A stretch of 64,000 nucleotides of DNA from Onthophagus taurus. Taxonomy: Eukaryota > Arthropoda > Insecta > Coleoptera > Scarabaeidae. Location of the stretch: assembly GCF_036711975.1 (NCBI RefSeq), contig NC_091972.1, forward strand, positions 3,973,001 to 4,037,000. The letters are read 5' to 3'. Under the pieces are notes generated by a model that worked only from the letters and a program-made list of their open reading frames with translations, searched no databases and was not told the DNA's origin. Of this stretch, positions 32,974 through 44,900 are shown piece after piece (position 1 is the stretch's first letter; each line of letters opens with the position of its first letter). A program made the position numbers and the translations under genes.

Positions 32974-34991
32974 TGTAGCGTGCTGTGGCAGCAGCTCCAT
33001 TTAAAAACAAAATGTATTTTCATTTATTATTATTTTTATATTTGCCACACAATTGTGGCAAATCGTTCTGGCTCAAAAATCTACCGTTCTGGCTCATCCA
33101 TCTCCTCACGCTTCGCTGTTACTTACCACAGACGCTTCTAATACAGGTATAGGAGCAGTTCTGAGCCAAATTATTGATGAAACACCGCAACCATTAGCAT
33201 TTTATTCACATAAACTTTCTCCAAGTCAAGTTAAATATTCAACGTTCGACAGAGAACTATTGGCAATATATTCTGCCATAAAATTTTTTAGTCATTTCCT
33301 ACACGGAAACAATTTTACAGTTTTCACCGACCACAAACCTATAACTACGGCAATATTTTCATCAACAGAAAAAACACCACGACAAACCAGGTACCTAAAT
33401 TACATAACACAATATACATCCGATGTGAGATACATTAAGGGAAATTCCAATATTGTTGCAGACGCTTTGTCCAGGACAAATATTGAATCCCTAAATTCTC
33501 AGTACCCCGACACACTTACACTTTACAAAGCTCAAGTCACAGATATCGAATTGTCGAACCTACTACATAAACAATTTTCTCACACTCACACTACAACACC
33601 CTATCAGTTATTGCTACAACCCACAACGCTACCTGATATCAAATTATGGTGTGAAATATCAACGGAATCTCCGCGAATCTACATTCCGCAGCAATTTAGA
33701 GAAATAGTTATACAAAAATTTCATGGTTTATCTCACCCTGGCATTCGAGCAACCATTCATTTAATAAAAACAAAATTCTTTTGGCCTCATATGTCAAAAC
33801 AAATTCGTATTTGGACAAAATCATGTTTACAATGCCAGAAAGTTAAGATACAAAGGCATACAAAATCGCCAATTCTCAAAATCAAAGTTCCAAAAGTTCG
33901 ATTTGAACACATTCACATTGATTTGGTTGGCCCACTTGTTCCATCTCTTGGATGTACTTATCTGCTCACAGTCATTGAGCGTTTCACGCGGTGGCCAGAG
34001 GCTTTTCCTCTAAAAGATATCTCTACAGCCTCTATTGCAGATACTCTTTTCAGGCATTACTTCAGCCGTTTCGGTATTCCTACCATGATCACTCACGATC
34101 AAGGACGACAATTCGAATCACTATTATTTTCAAAATTCCAATTATTTTTAGGTACTCATCAAATACACACATCTGCTTATCACCCACAAAGTAACGGTAT
34201 GATTGAACGATTTCACCGTACTTTGAAATCAGCGATTATTGCTCGAGGTAATTCTTCTAGATGGAACAATGACTTGCCTTTGATTCTCCTAGGTCTCAGG
34301 TCATCCCTAAAGGAGGATTTAGGTTGCTCATCCGCTGAATTGGTTTATGGTCAGCAACTCAGATTACCAGGAGAATTTTTCTTACCTACCGAACCATCAA
34401 TTGAAACTGAACCATTATTATCACGTTTAAAATCATCTTTTGCTGACATTAAACCAGTTCAGTCAACTATACATTCCAGCCAAAAACCTTTTGTTCACAA
34501 AGAATTATTCAGGTCAAACTTTGTATTTGTTAAAATTACTGGAATTAAACCTACGTTGTCTCCTAGGTACGAAGGTCCCTTCAGAGTGTTGAAGAGATTT
34601 TCAAAATTTTTCGTTGTATTGAAAGACAGTAAAGAAATAAATGTAAGCCTCGATTTGCTGAAACCGGCTTTCTTTCTGAACGAAAACGTTTCTCCTGAAG
34701 TCAACAATTTAATAATTAATAAAACTAAAAAAGTACATTTTAAATTTTAATTCAAATTTTTGACTAAATGTTATCCCTCTTTCTGTTCTTTCTTTATAGG
34801 AGGGGAAGTGGATGTAGCGTGCTGTGGCAGCAGCTCCATTTAAAAACAAAATGTATTTTCATTTATTATTATTTTTATATTTGCCACACAATTGTTTTTG
34901 AAGCAAACATAACAGACGCAAAATAAAAGTCTGCCAAAAGTTAATTTTATAATTATTGTATTATTATGTTGGCTAATACCTCATAGCCACA
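32974..34991 (+). mobile_element. Ty3/gypsy LTR retrotransposon with internal deletion
   Basis: The 5-bp duplication aggtc lies at 32969-32973 and 34992-34996. The 3' LTR (34813-34991, 179 bp) starts TGTAGCG, ends CACA, contains AATAAA and is preceded by a polypurine tract (aggaggggaagtgga). The 5' side keeps only the first 83 bp of the LTR (32974-33056), which then runs straight into the reverse-transcriptase/RNase H region. One deletion has removed the rest of the LTR, gag, protease and most of RT. Confidence 0.88.
33053..34750 (+). pseudogene. gypsy pol fragment: RNase H and integrase
   Basis: A 565-codon frame starts inside the RT/RNase H junction. RNase H is seen in LLLTTDASNTGIGAVLSQ, FDRELLAIYSAIKFF and FTDHKPI. 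The integrase zinc-binding region (FHGLSHPGIRATIHLIK, CLQCQKVK) is followed by the core with HIDLVGPL, DQGRQFES and the final Glu region (AYHPQSNGMIERFHRTLK). The C-terminal tail has YEGPFRVL. The RT core, protease and gag are missing and no envelope frame follows, so this copy could not move by itself. The frame is otherwise intact, suggesting youth. Confidence 0.9.
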
Positions 34992-35284
34992 AGGTCCTTT
35001 CGTTTTTAGTGCAAAATAGTCGTAAGTCCAAAATTAATCTACACATCAAAATTGAGTGTATAGTGTGATTTGAATGTATAAAACGTTCTTATTAACCTTT
35101 TCTTATAAACATGCACATTTGGTCATTAAATATTCCTGTTAGCTGCGGTAACAAAAAACATTTGTGCGGGAAAACGCGTTTCCCGCACGTCCTCTCTGCG
35201 CGGGAAATAGGTATCTACATGCTATGAGTACAAAAAATAAGTTTAAGCCATTTAGAACTTATAGAAATCCTAAGGAATCAAAAA

Positions 35285-36216
35285 ATGGAAACGGAATTAA
35301 CACTTTGGACAGACAATTATGCCGGACAAAACCGAAATATGATGATGATTGTAATGTACATGTATGCAATGCAAGTATTTCCCAGCATTCAGGTTATAAA
35401 TCATAAATTTTTATTACGAGGCTATATTCATATGGAAATAGATTGTCAGCATAGCGTTTTTGAACGTGCAAACAAGAAAACAAAACCATTTACGATTTTT
35501 ACTTGCACTGATTGGATAAATTTTATTCGTAATTGTAAACAACCCCCATTTAATGTATTCTCTATGGGTCTAGAAGATTTTAAAAATGTTAGTACATTTT
35601 ATTCATCATTAACAGCACCATTCATATCAAGAAAAAAAAGTAATGAAGGAGAACAGTTTAAATTATGGCTACAAATTCTACGAGAAACAATATAGTTCAT
35701 TTTTTTTCTATAATACCTGTCAAATTGTTGTAAAGTTGGCAAAATTAACAGCGAGTTTTGTTTTATCATGTTTTGAAATAGATATGTCACACTGACGTTT
35801 GAGCTTTCGTTATTCAAAAAGAAAAGGTGTATAACAAACGCTTTTACAATAAATATGTACGTCGTTAAAATCGTATTTATCTAAAAATTTATTAGTATTT
35901 TAACCTTAACTATTTAGTTATTGCAAATGTTACTAAAAATCAGGAAAACAACATAAATTTTATAAGGGTCCTAGATAATACCAACAGAAACCCTAAAAAA
36001 TTTACATTGACTTTGTTTTTTAAAACACCATTTAAAGAACACTTTCGCTCCATTAATTTAAATAGAAACCTTCGAAAAGCTTCAAACATACCGAAAAATT
36101 TGCCCCAATTAAGACATTCTAGAAAATCTATAAGTAAAGCCAAATATGAAAATCTTTTAACCCTTCTTAAGTGGGTTCCTGAAGAATATCAGGATTACTT
36201 TAGGAATTTACCTTAG
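35285..36216 (+). pseudogene. GQN-family protein, C-terminal part, copy 3
   Basis: It begins METELTLWTDNYAGQNRN, with the family motif D-N-x-x-GQN-[KR]-N. It continues INHKFLLRGYIHMEIDCQHS and VFERANK, in place of the GHSYLPNDADFG of the other copies. The end, KAKYENLLTLLKWVPEEYQD, parallels YEDIKQLLPYIPPVHHAYF in copy 1. A stop at 35693 and a frame change separate the last piece (about 35940-36216). All N-terminal parts are lost. Confidence 0.6.
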
Positions 36217-36610
36217 GCTAAAGAGGCCTCAAAATTTCCTAATGATGATTAATAATAATAAGTTAATAGGTTTTAAAGTTTCAAATTTGTTCCAGAAAAA
36301 ATATAATAAGTTTACTTATATTTTTTAGTTCATATTGTTACAAATTCTTATGTTTTAAGTCCCAAATAATCTTTTAGAGCCAAGATGTAAATCCAACAAT
36401 TTTGTAAAAATAAAAATTTTTGATAAAAACTCATTAATAGCATATTTTTATTTACAGACTATTAATATTAAAAAATACCGATATTTTCGAGCTTTATTTG
36501 TGAGGTAAAAGCATGAGAATTATTATTTTATTATTATTTGAAGTTAAAAATTAGACATTTTCGGCTATTCTACGATTAAGTCAATTTGGACTTATATCAG
36601 CTCTCAGTAC

Positions 36611-36910
36611 AGAATTAATTACCATACCCGACGTCATCATTGCAAGTATGCAACCAATATCACAGTATTGGTATTGCAATACCAATAGCATGGTCGATGA
36701 CGTCACAAAAAGTGACGTCACGTCAAAACTTTAAAGTGATTTTTCGGTAAGTTTTACACTTTTTCGCTCTTTTCTTTGTTTGTAACTGCTTACACGAGTA
36801 ATTTCCCGTCGATTAAAAAAATTGTCGATTTTTAAGCTACATGACACATTCATGAATTATACCCCAGTTTTTTTTTCTTCAATATGAAGTAAAAATATAT
36901 ACAAAATCAT
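36611..36910. other. Spacer with tandem CRE-like sites and a repeated module
   Basis: TGACGTCA occurs at 36698-36705 and 36713-36720, with gacgtcat near 36631 and a palindrome tattggtattgcaataccaa at about 36666. The following ttaaagtgatttttcggtaa recurs as ttaaagtgatttttcagtaa at about 42882, so this stretch is probably part of an old transposon rather than a Cdk5 control region. Confidence 0.4.
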
Positions 36911-37858
36911 TTAACACCTATCATTTTTAATATTAATATTTAAATCACTAAAATAAGCATGTTGCATAGCATCTTCTGCAGACATTCTTTGAGTTGGATT
37001 ACAAACTAATAGTCTTTGTAATAAATCGCGCCCTCGATTTCCCAATTTTGGCACAACCTAAAAAATAATCTTTTTTAATAAAAAAATTTTAATCAAAAAA
37101 TAACCAACCTGTAATAAACTTAAATTTGGTTGATACAAAGGATAAGGTTTATAATCAGGTAAACTAGACATTCCCGGCCAAGTTTCATCAGTAGGAGTCC
37201 CCAACATCCTAAAAATCCTTCTTAATTGATCATCAACATCAGCTCCAGGATATAAAGGACGTCCGGCATTAGTTAATTCAGCAAAAATACAACCCGCACT
37301 CCACATATCAATGGAAGTTGTGTATAATTTAGCTCCAAATAACACATCAGGCGGTCGATACCACAAAGTAACCACCTCAGCTGAGTAACATTTTACAGGA
37401 ATTCCAAATGCTCTAGCTAATCCAAAATCTGCCAGTTTCAACTCACCATTTTTATTAATTAATAAATTTTGAGGTTTTAAATCTCTATGCAAGACATTAT
37501 GACTATGACAAAAAGCAAGACCTCTTAATAATTGATACATAAACGATTTAACCACATCGGAATCAATATCTCCATTTAAACTATCAAAGTATTTCTTTAA
37601 ATCTTGGTCGCAATGTTCGAATACTAAAGTAAGCTTTTTATCGCTGTGTAAAACATCGTAAAGTCGTACTATATTTTTGTGTTTTAATTCTTTTAAAAGA
37701 CAAATTTCTCGTAAAGCTGACGATGGTACTCCTTCATCATCATCATCTAAACGTACTCTTTTTAACGCAACTATTTCGTGAGTTTCTCTATTTTTTGCTT
37801 TAAATACTGTACCATAAGTTCCTTCACCTATTTTCTCTAATTTTTCATATTTCTGCAT
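36911..37858 (-). CDS. Cdk5: Cyclin-dependent kinase 5, two exons
   Basis: Exons 37858-37109 and 37057-36911 (minus strand, GT/AG intron of 51 nt) give 298 aa; human CDK5 is 292. Kinase landmarks: the [12 protein letters not shown] loop with Thr14 and Tyr15, Lys33 in VALKRVRL, the cyclin-contact helix PSSALRE at 45-51 that marks Cdk5, [17 protein letters not shown], and [19 protein letters not shown] in the activation segment with the Ser typical of Cdk5. Exon 2 reads [17 protein letters not shown] and ends in [15 protein letters not shown], a tail slightly longer than in vertebrates. The enzyme is a proline-directed Ser/Thr kinase activated by p35, acting in neurons. Confidence 0.96.
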
Positions 37859-38182
37859 AGTATTTTAGTTAAAAATTCTAATTAATTCTGTGTTATTATA
37901 AAAAGTTTTTGATTGGATTCTAGGGATTTTTATTTTTGTTGGAACCAAATCACAAAGATATTTTTTTAATTTATAACCAATTGTTAAATTAATTTTAATT
38001 ATTTTAATAAATTAATTGGGTTGTATTAATATAAAAGTTATTATTGTTTAATTTAAAATTTTATTACTTCTTGAAATAAATCAATAAAATCAACTGTAAC
38101 TAATTTCATGATTATTGCGTGTCAATCGAGTTGTCACCGGTGTCGTTGACTTTATAGGTTAGAAACGCAAAATTTATAAGAA
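37859..38182. promoter_or_regulatory. Shared Cdk5/DAD1 divergent promoter region
   Basis: Only 324 bp separate the start codons of Cdk5 (minus) and DAD1 (plus), so both promoters and 5' UTRs must lie here or overlap. A GC-richer patch, gtgtcaatcgagttgtcacc, lies about 60 bp before the DAD1 ATG. No clear TATA box is assigned. Confidence 0.6.
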
Positions 38183-38577
38183 ATGGCTAAAGTAGGAGCT
38201 GTTTTGAAGAAATTCTACACAGAATACGCTACGAAAACGCCGAAAAAATTAAAAATTATTGATGCTTACCTTTTATACATCTTACTTACCGGGATCGTTC
38301 AATTCGTGTATTGTCTGTTAGTGGGAACGTTTCCCTTCAATTCCTTTTTGAGTGGTTTTATTTCTAGCGTAAGCTGTTTTGTCTTAGCAGGTACAAATAA
38401 AAAACATTTGTTTTTGATTTTGCTTTAATAATATTATTTTTTTAAGTTTGTCTTCGTTTACAAGTTAACCCAGAAAATCGCAGTCAATTTGTTGGAATAA
38501 GCCCAGAAAGAGGATTTGCTGATTTTATATTTGCTCATATTGTGCTGCACCTTGTAGTTATGAATTTCATTGGTTAA
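38183..38577 (+). CDS. DAD1: DAD1, oligosaccharyltransferase subunit, two exons
   Basis: Exons 38183-38390 and 38447-38577 join in frame to 112 aa; human DAD1 is 113. The protein has the family blocks [72 protein letters not shown] and the C-terminal MNFIG. It is a small three-helix membrane protein of the ER oligosaccharyltransferase complex (Ost2 in yeast), needed for N-glycosylation. AATAAA lies about 90 bp after the stop (near 38665). It is divergent from Cdk5 and 362 bp ahead of GBA2 on the same strand. Confidence 0.97.
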
Positions 38578-38939
38578 ATTTTTTTTACAATTACAATATT
38601 TTGAATAATAATAATTGAAGATGTTAAATTAAATAAGAATCTGTTTTTGTACACACTTTGGTTCAATAAAGAAAACTTAAACCTTTTTATTGTTATATCG
38701 TTTTATTGATTTATTTGATATAAAGAAAACCTAAAATTAGGTAACGTTCAAGTAGTACAAAGTTTTAGAGGTTATTGAAAAATGATTCATAATAGATAAG
38801 AAATTTTAACTACAATCAATTGATAATGACCCATTTAGTGATATAATTTACTATAAAATAGGACTTTAATAATTATTTTCTCGACAAAAAAGTTTGATTT
38901 TAGTTTAAGAACGTTTTTTTAGATTTGAACGACAAAAAC

Positions 38940-41900
38940 ATGAACGAAAGAGGTTATGATGTAAGCGATATTCCAAAATACGGTTTAAAATTAAAACTTG
39001 ACCATGAATATCCTGAAAATTGGAGTCAAACTCGTGTACCCACATTCGGACAATTATGGCAAATGTTACATTTAATAATAAGGTAAAAATATAATAATTC
39101 TTTAATTAATTAAAAATTTGAGGTTATGTTTGTTTTTTAGATATGTGATTTATTATTTAAAAATAAAATTCCAAGGTAGACGAGCTGTTATGGACTATGT
39201 TAGACCTGAAAGAGCTAAAAGAATTTATGGTAGTACCATTTCTTGTGATAAAATTTAATTAATTTAAAAAATATTTTTTTAGGTGTTCCTTTGGGGGGAA
39301 TTGGTTGTGGAACCATCGGAAGGGGTTATAAAGGTGAATTTTGTAGGTATCAATTAAAACCAGGCAGATATGAATATGAAACTATCGATGCTAATCAGTT
39401 TATTGTTACAATACAAGATGAAAAAAGAAAAACCATTTTTCAAAGCTTATTGTCCACATATGAGTCAGTTAATTTAACCTTAATTTTTTTAAATAAATTA
39501 ATTTTGATATGTTTATAGAAAAAAACCGGATGTTTTAACAAGTTGGAGATCTTTTATCGATCCCAAACTTTGTAATTACACCGGCTTATACCCGAGAGCT
39601 TGGACTGAATTTGATTTGAGTCAATATGGTGTTAAATTAATTTGTAGACAAATTAGTCCTGTAATACCACATAATTATAAGGTATTTTTTTAATTTAATT
39701 TTTATTTGTTTGATGAATGTAAATTAAAATTTAAGGATTCATCTTTACCATGTGCTGTTTTTGTTTGGAACATTCAAAACACGTGTGATAAAGAAAGATT
39801 TGTTACAATTACATTTACATTTAAAAATGGAATTGGTACCAAAGAAGATAAATCAGGTAAAGTATTTATTATACAGGGTGATTCATATAAGAACCAACAC
39901 AGAGTGAGTAGAGGACAATAAATTAAGATGATTAAATTAATTTACCTCTATACTAAGTTGCACACTTGAGGAGTTATAGGCCTTCAAAGCAGCCCCAGGG
40001 AACTTGGGACTGATTGTATGTCGAAATCCCACCGTAAGATGGCATTAGCGTCTATACTGAAATAATTTAATTAAATAACAATTTTATTATTAATAGTGGG
40101 AATGAAGAGAGACAATTGAAGACGCGAGTGGATAAAGGTGTTATGTAACAATTTTGAGAATTTTAGGATTTTTGGCTTTTTAAGTGTTTTATGCAGTAAT
40201 TTAAACGTCTAAAGATGTTTTGCAGATTAATTCTTACTTTTTTGCAAAGTACCGGTTGATGAAGGTGCTATGAGTTTCACAATCTAAATTAAGTTAATGG
40301 ATAAAGGTGCTATGTGATTTTAACACCTTTATCTATTTTGTTTCCTTCAATAGTGCAGATCAAGTTACCGTGATTTGTTTGTATTTAACTAAATTTTGAC
40401 AGGTGCTAAATCGTGTAAATAAAAATAAATTCCACATGCTAATTTATGTTTCAAATGGCTGAATTACGTCCGGTTAATGGTGGTATGCGTTTTCCTCTTT
40501 TTGTATGGTTAAGTAACATGAATATTGGGTTCATTTATCTTTAGATTCAGGTATGGGATTTGGGTTCTGTATTGGCCAAGACGAATGTATAAGCACTGAT
40601 TTAAATAAACATAATATTGCGGTACAAGAGAATAATTCAAGTGATTTGACAATGAAATTCAAAGGAAATGTATTGGCACACATTGGCACACCTAAACACA
40701 CAATGGGAGAAGATACCCCAAATAATTCAGATAGTATCTCGACAGAAAAAAATCAAAACCTAAAAAAGAAAATATTTGAACTTTCAGAAAAGATTGCTAG
40801 GAAAAGGAAGAGGGATCCAAGTAAGTGGAAAAGGGAAACGGCAAGGATTGCAAGAGATCGAGGGGAAAAATATATTTCTCAAACGGGAAAAGAAATTGCC
40901 GCTAAGAGTCCAAATCTAAAAAATGTACTGTGTACGGATCGTTGCAGATTAAATTTGCGATGAGAAGTTTGAAGTCAACTCAAGAGAAAATATATTTAAA
41001 AGTTTCTACAAGTTAAATCAGAATTCCAAAAATATTTTACTTTTCAAAAGTATAAAAATTGGCCCAGTTCAGCGCCATAGATCTTCAGCTAAAAATCCAA
41101 AACAGTTTTCATTTAAATATTTTATAACTTATAATGCAACACAAACGCAAGTTTGCAAACTTGCTTTTATGTCATTATATCAAATTGGTAGAAAAAAAGT
41201 TGCTGTTATTCAGAGAAAGCTGAAATCAGGTGAGGTAGTTCCAAGTCCAGACAGAAGAGGCTGCCATGATAAAAGGCCCCATAAATTGCCAGCTGAAGTT
41301 GTTGAATCCATTGTTGACCACATAAAAAGATTTCCTGCCGAACAATCACATTATTCAAGGAATAAAAATATTAATAAGATTTATCTTTCTCTGCTGCTAA
41401 ATATAGCTAAAATGTACAGGTTGTATATAAACGAATGTCGCACCAAAAAATTTCCAGAAGAGTACATAGTAAAATTATGTTCATATAGCAACATTTTTTC
41501 TACAAAATTTAATTTATCTTTTGGACAACCTAAGAGCGACACTTGCAGCACTTGCGACAGCGGTGAAAGCAATGAAGAACATAAAGAGAGGTACAGAAAG
41601 GCGTTTGAAGAACAGAAAAAGGATAGGTTAAAAGCAACAACGAAATTGGTTATCTCACCATGGATCTACAACAAACCATGCTTCTGCCAAGAATAACCAC
41701 ATCTAAGGCTTTCTATCTGAGACAGATGTGGTTTTACAATTTTGGTATACATTTCATATCAAAAGAAGAACAACCTTATTTTTTTACGTGGACTGAAGAC
41801 GTTGCCAATAGAGGGAGCAGCGAAATTGCGAGCTGTTTGTATTATTTCGCCCAAATGGTTAAAGAAAGTAACCCTGAGATTAATCACCTAATAATTTGGT

Positions 41901-44900
41901 CAGATTCTTGTGCCGGCCAAAACAAAAATTTTAATATCATTGCTTTATATCAGCTCCTAATTTTGAAGGGCATGTTTAGAACAATTAATCATAAATTCCC
42001 AGAGGTTGGACATTCTTATTTGGACTCTGATAGAGATTTCGGAAGAATTGAAAAAACTATAAAAAAATGTGAACGGGTTTTTGTACCCGATCAGTACAGA
42101 GACATCATAACAACTTCAAGCACGAAAAATGCACATGTTATGAATATGGAAAACCATTTTAAAAAGTTTGATCAATTGCCTCTAAAACTCGGTTTATATA
42201 ACAGAAAAAAAATACATTTTAGAGATGGTATCAGGTGGATTAGGGTGGATAAGTTTGGAGAGTATTCGTACAAGGAATGTCTGGATGAAAATACCGAATT
42301 TGAAATTGTCAATTGCTAAAAAAAAAATAAAAAGACTACAGAAATATGTGTTTATCCAGACAGAGTTTCGGAAAAATATGGCAATATTTCTAAAGAAAAG
42401 TTACTGAATTTGAAACAACAGTTGCTTATTATATTACGAAAATATTTTACGCGAAGAAAAAAAATACTTTAGATGACATCTTTCATTCGTAATAAATTTT
42501 AAATTTGTCTCTCATTTAGTGGATAAAAGTGCCATGTACATATTCTTTCTTGTAATTCCTTAACTTATCTTCATTTTGTAAAGTTATTATACTGTAATAT
42601 ATTTTGTTGTTGAAATAAATTGAATAATATGAAAAAAGAAATAAAAGAAATAAATAGTAAAAAGTTCCAAACAAAAAACTTTAAACGCGAATAACTCAAA
42701 ATTGTTCCCGTGTTACATAGCACCTTCATCCACTCGTGTCTTCAATTATTACCAGTATCATTCTTTTAATTTAAAAGGTATAGATTCCAATTCGTGTTAT
42801 ATTTTTAAATTTGCAGCTAACTTCAACTTTTAAAATTATAAAGTTGAAGTTTGTTCAGAATGACAGATGAAAACGTCATTTTAAAGTGATTTTTCAGTAA
42901 GAGTATAATAAAGTAATAATGGTATGATTAAGTAATTAGATTATAATTGACATTATAGCTTTGTTTCAGCTAAGGTTATAAGTTGTTGGAAGCTCGCCAG
43001 ATTCAACCTCACATGTCATATGATGCGATATATGCGGCATTATTTGACAGGTGTAATTGCCATAGGTAATTGCATCTGAGGGATTCCCAACCAATCGGAA
43101 CGTTAATTGGAGCCACATAGTAGCTCCAAACACTTTCCAAACAGTTATTTTGTGCTTGGAGCTTTTATATACAAACCTGTATTCTAATGGTTCGGTTCTT
43201 AGCTGAATAATTCCAAAATATCCCTAACAGATGGCGCCATTTGCGTTCAATTTTTAGTATGAAGTTTTTTTTTGAGAGTTGCATTTCTACGAAGCTATTT
43301 TCTATGCTTGAAAGTTGGTTCTTAAATTTTTAAAAAGTGCAATATCTTCGTAATAAATTAAGCTAGAAAAACCAAATTTGGTATATGTTATGAGTGTACC
43401 AAGGGTATTTAATTGGTAACAAATTCCCTAAATTTTGACAGATCTTTTTAACCTTTTGATGGATTTAATACATTACTACTTCATTTCATGTGGAATTTAA
43501 CTCTAAAACTTTTCTTGACAAATAGGTTGTAAAATTATTTGATAACGTTTTATAACCTATTTGTCAAGTTTGACGTACAATTTCACAGCCGACTACTGCA
43601 TTTTCGATGATTTAGCATTAACGAAATACGTGTCTTTAGTTATTTGAGTTTTTTATGAAAACGACAATGTTTTTTAAAAAATAATAAGAGTAAAAAAAGT
43701 TTTAGAATTAAATTCCACATAAAATGAGGTAATAATGTATTAAATCCACCGAAAGGTTAAAAAAATCTGTCAAAATTTAGGGTACCATCACCCTTAATCA
43801 ACCCTTTGAAATGCCTCAGTTGGTCTCAATTAATACCTTCGGTACACACAAAACGTATACCAAATTTGGTTTCTCTAGCTTAATGTATTACGAAGATATT
43901 TTAAAAATTTAAGACCCAACTTTGAAGACCTATAACTCCTCAGGGGTATAACTTAGTATAGAGATAAGTTGAGTTAAATCATCTTAATTTATTGTCCTCT
44001 ATGTCCCTGCTCTGTGTCGGTTCTTATGTGAATCACCCTGTATTTATTACATTCTAATTTAATATTTATTTCCATTTTAAATTTAGCTACATGTAGTTTA
44101 AAACAATTTTCATATTTGGATAATGAAGGAGTTTTAATTTATAACACAATCGATAAATTACCTTGTTGTTATGCGCTTTCTATAAGAAAAAAAGATGACT
44201 TGGAAATTTCTAGATTATTACACTTTGAACCAAAAGGTGATGGAAGAGATGTATGGCTTCCGCTTTTAAAACATGGCAGATTTGGCAAAGTTGTTGAGAA
44301 AAACAAAGATGATCATGTTTTTGGTGAAGTTGGTAGCGCAATTGCTGCGCAAATCCATGTTTTACCTCAACAAAGCGGTGAAATCGAAACTTGTTTAGTT
44401 TGGGATATGCCCATAGTTTATTTCCATGATAGAGTTCAAAAATATTTTAAGTATTATACAAAATTCTTTGGAAGTGATAAACCCGCTTTAAAAATCGTTG
44501 ATTATGTATTTAAAAATTATAAACGTTGGGAAGAAGATATTTATAATTGGCAAGAACCAGTATTAAATAATAATAATTTACCTGATTGGTATAAATCTGC
44601 TTTGTTTAATGAAAGTTATTTTATTTCGGATGGTGGGAGTATTTGGGTTACCTTAGAAAAAGAAGAAGTGGCTAATTTAAATCAAAATGATCCAAGGTAA
44701 TTTTTAATGTAATTTTTTTAATTTAACTTTGTAAATCTTTTGGCATTTTTTCACCTCATTCTTTTTCGCGCTTCTAACGCTCTTATACGGAGGGCAGACT
44801 CGTTATTTAAAAATCGTTGTGTTTTGATGACGATTATTATTAAAATTCACCACTTAATGAGTAACGTATCAATACATCTTCATGTTCAGAAGGCTTTTTA

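Larger units (their letters stand above)
32823..36607 (+). mobile_element. GQN-family transposon copy 3, interrupted by a gypsy element
   Basis: Left end ctgagagctaaaggggtgta; right end, reversed, ctgagagctgatataagtcc. The trinucleotide tac flanks both sides (32820-32822, 36608-36610), a possible 3-bp target duplication. The inner part of the end (gtgtaagtccaa) matches the ends of copy 1. Only the C-terminal part of the family gene remains (35285-36216). A gypsy element lies at 32974-34991. Confidence 0.6.
39990..43306. mobile_element. Insertion within the foldback element; carries GQN copy 2
   Basis: The flanks cttcaaag (39982-39989) and cttgaaag (43307-43314) differ at one base and could be an 8-bp target duplication. 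The inserted DNA begins cagccccagggaacttgggac, but its far end (…ctattttctatg) is not a good inverted match, so the nature of the outer insertion is uncertain. It contains the GQN element at 40114-42747. Flanking parts include ttaaagtgatttttcagtaa near 42882, shared with 36725. Confidence 0.45.
39874..44040. mobile_element. CAGGGTGATTC foldback element in GBA2 intron 5
   Basis: Ends cagggtgattcatataagaa and, reversed, cagggtgattcacataagaa, with TA on both sides. It is the same family as 10729-11779. The left arm stops at 39989 and resumes at about 43307 because other DNA (39990-43306) was inserted between cttcaaag and cttgaaag. Without this element the host intron would be about 60 nt. Confidence 0.82.
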
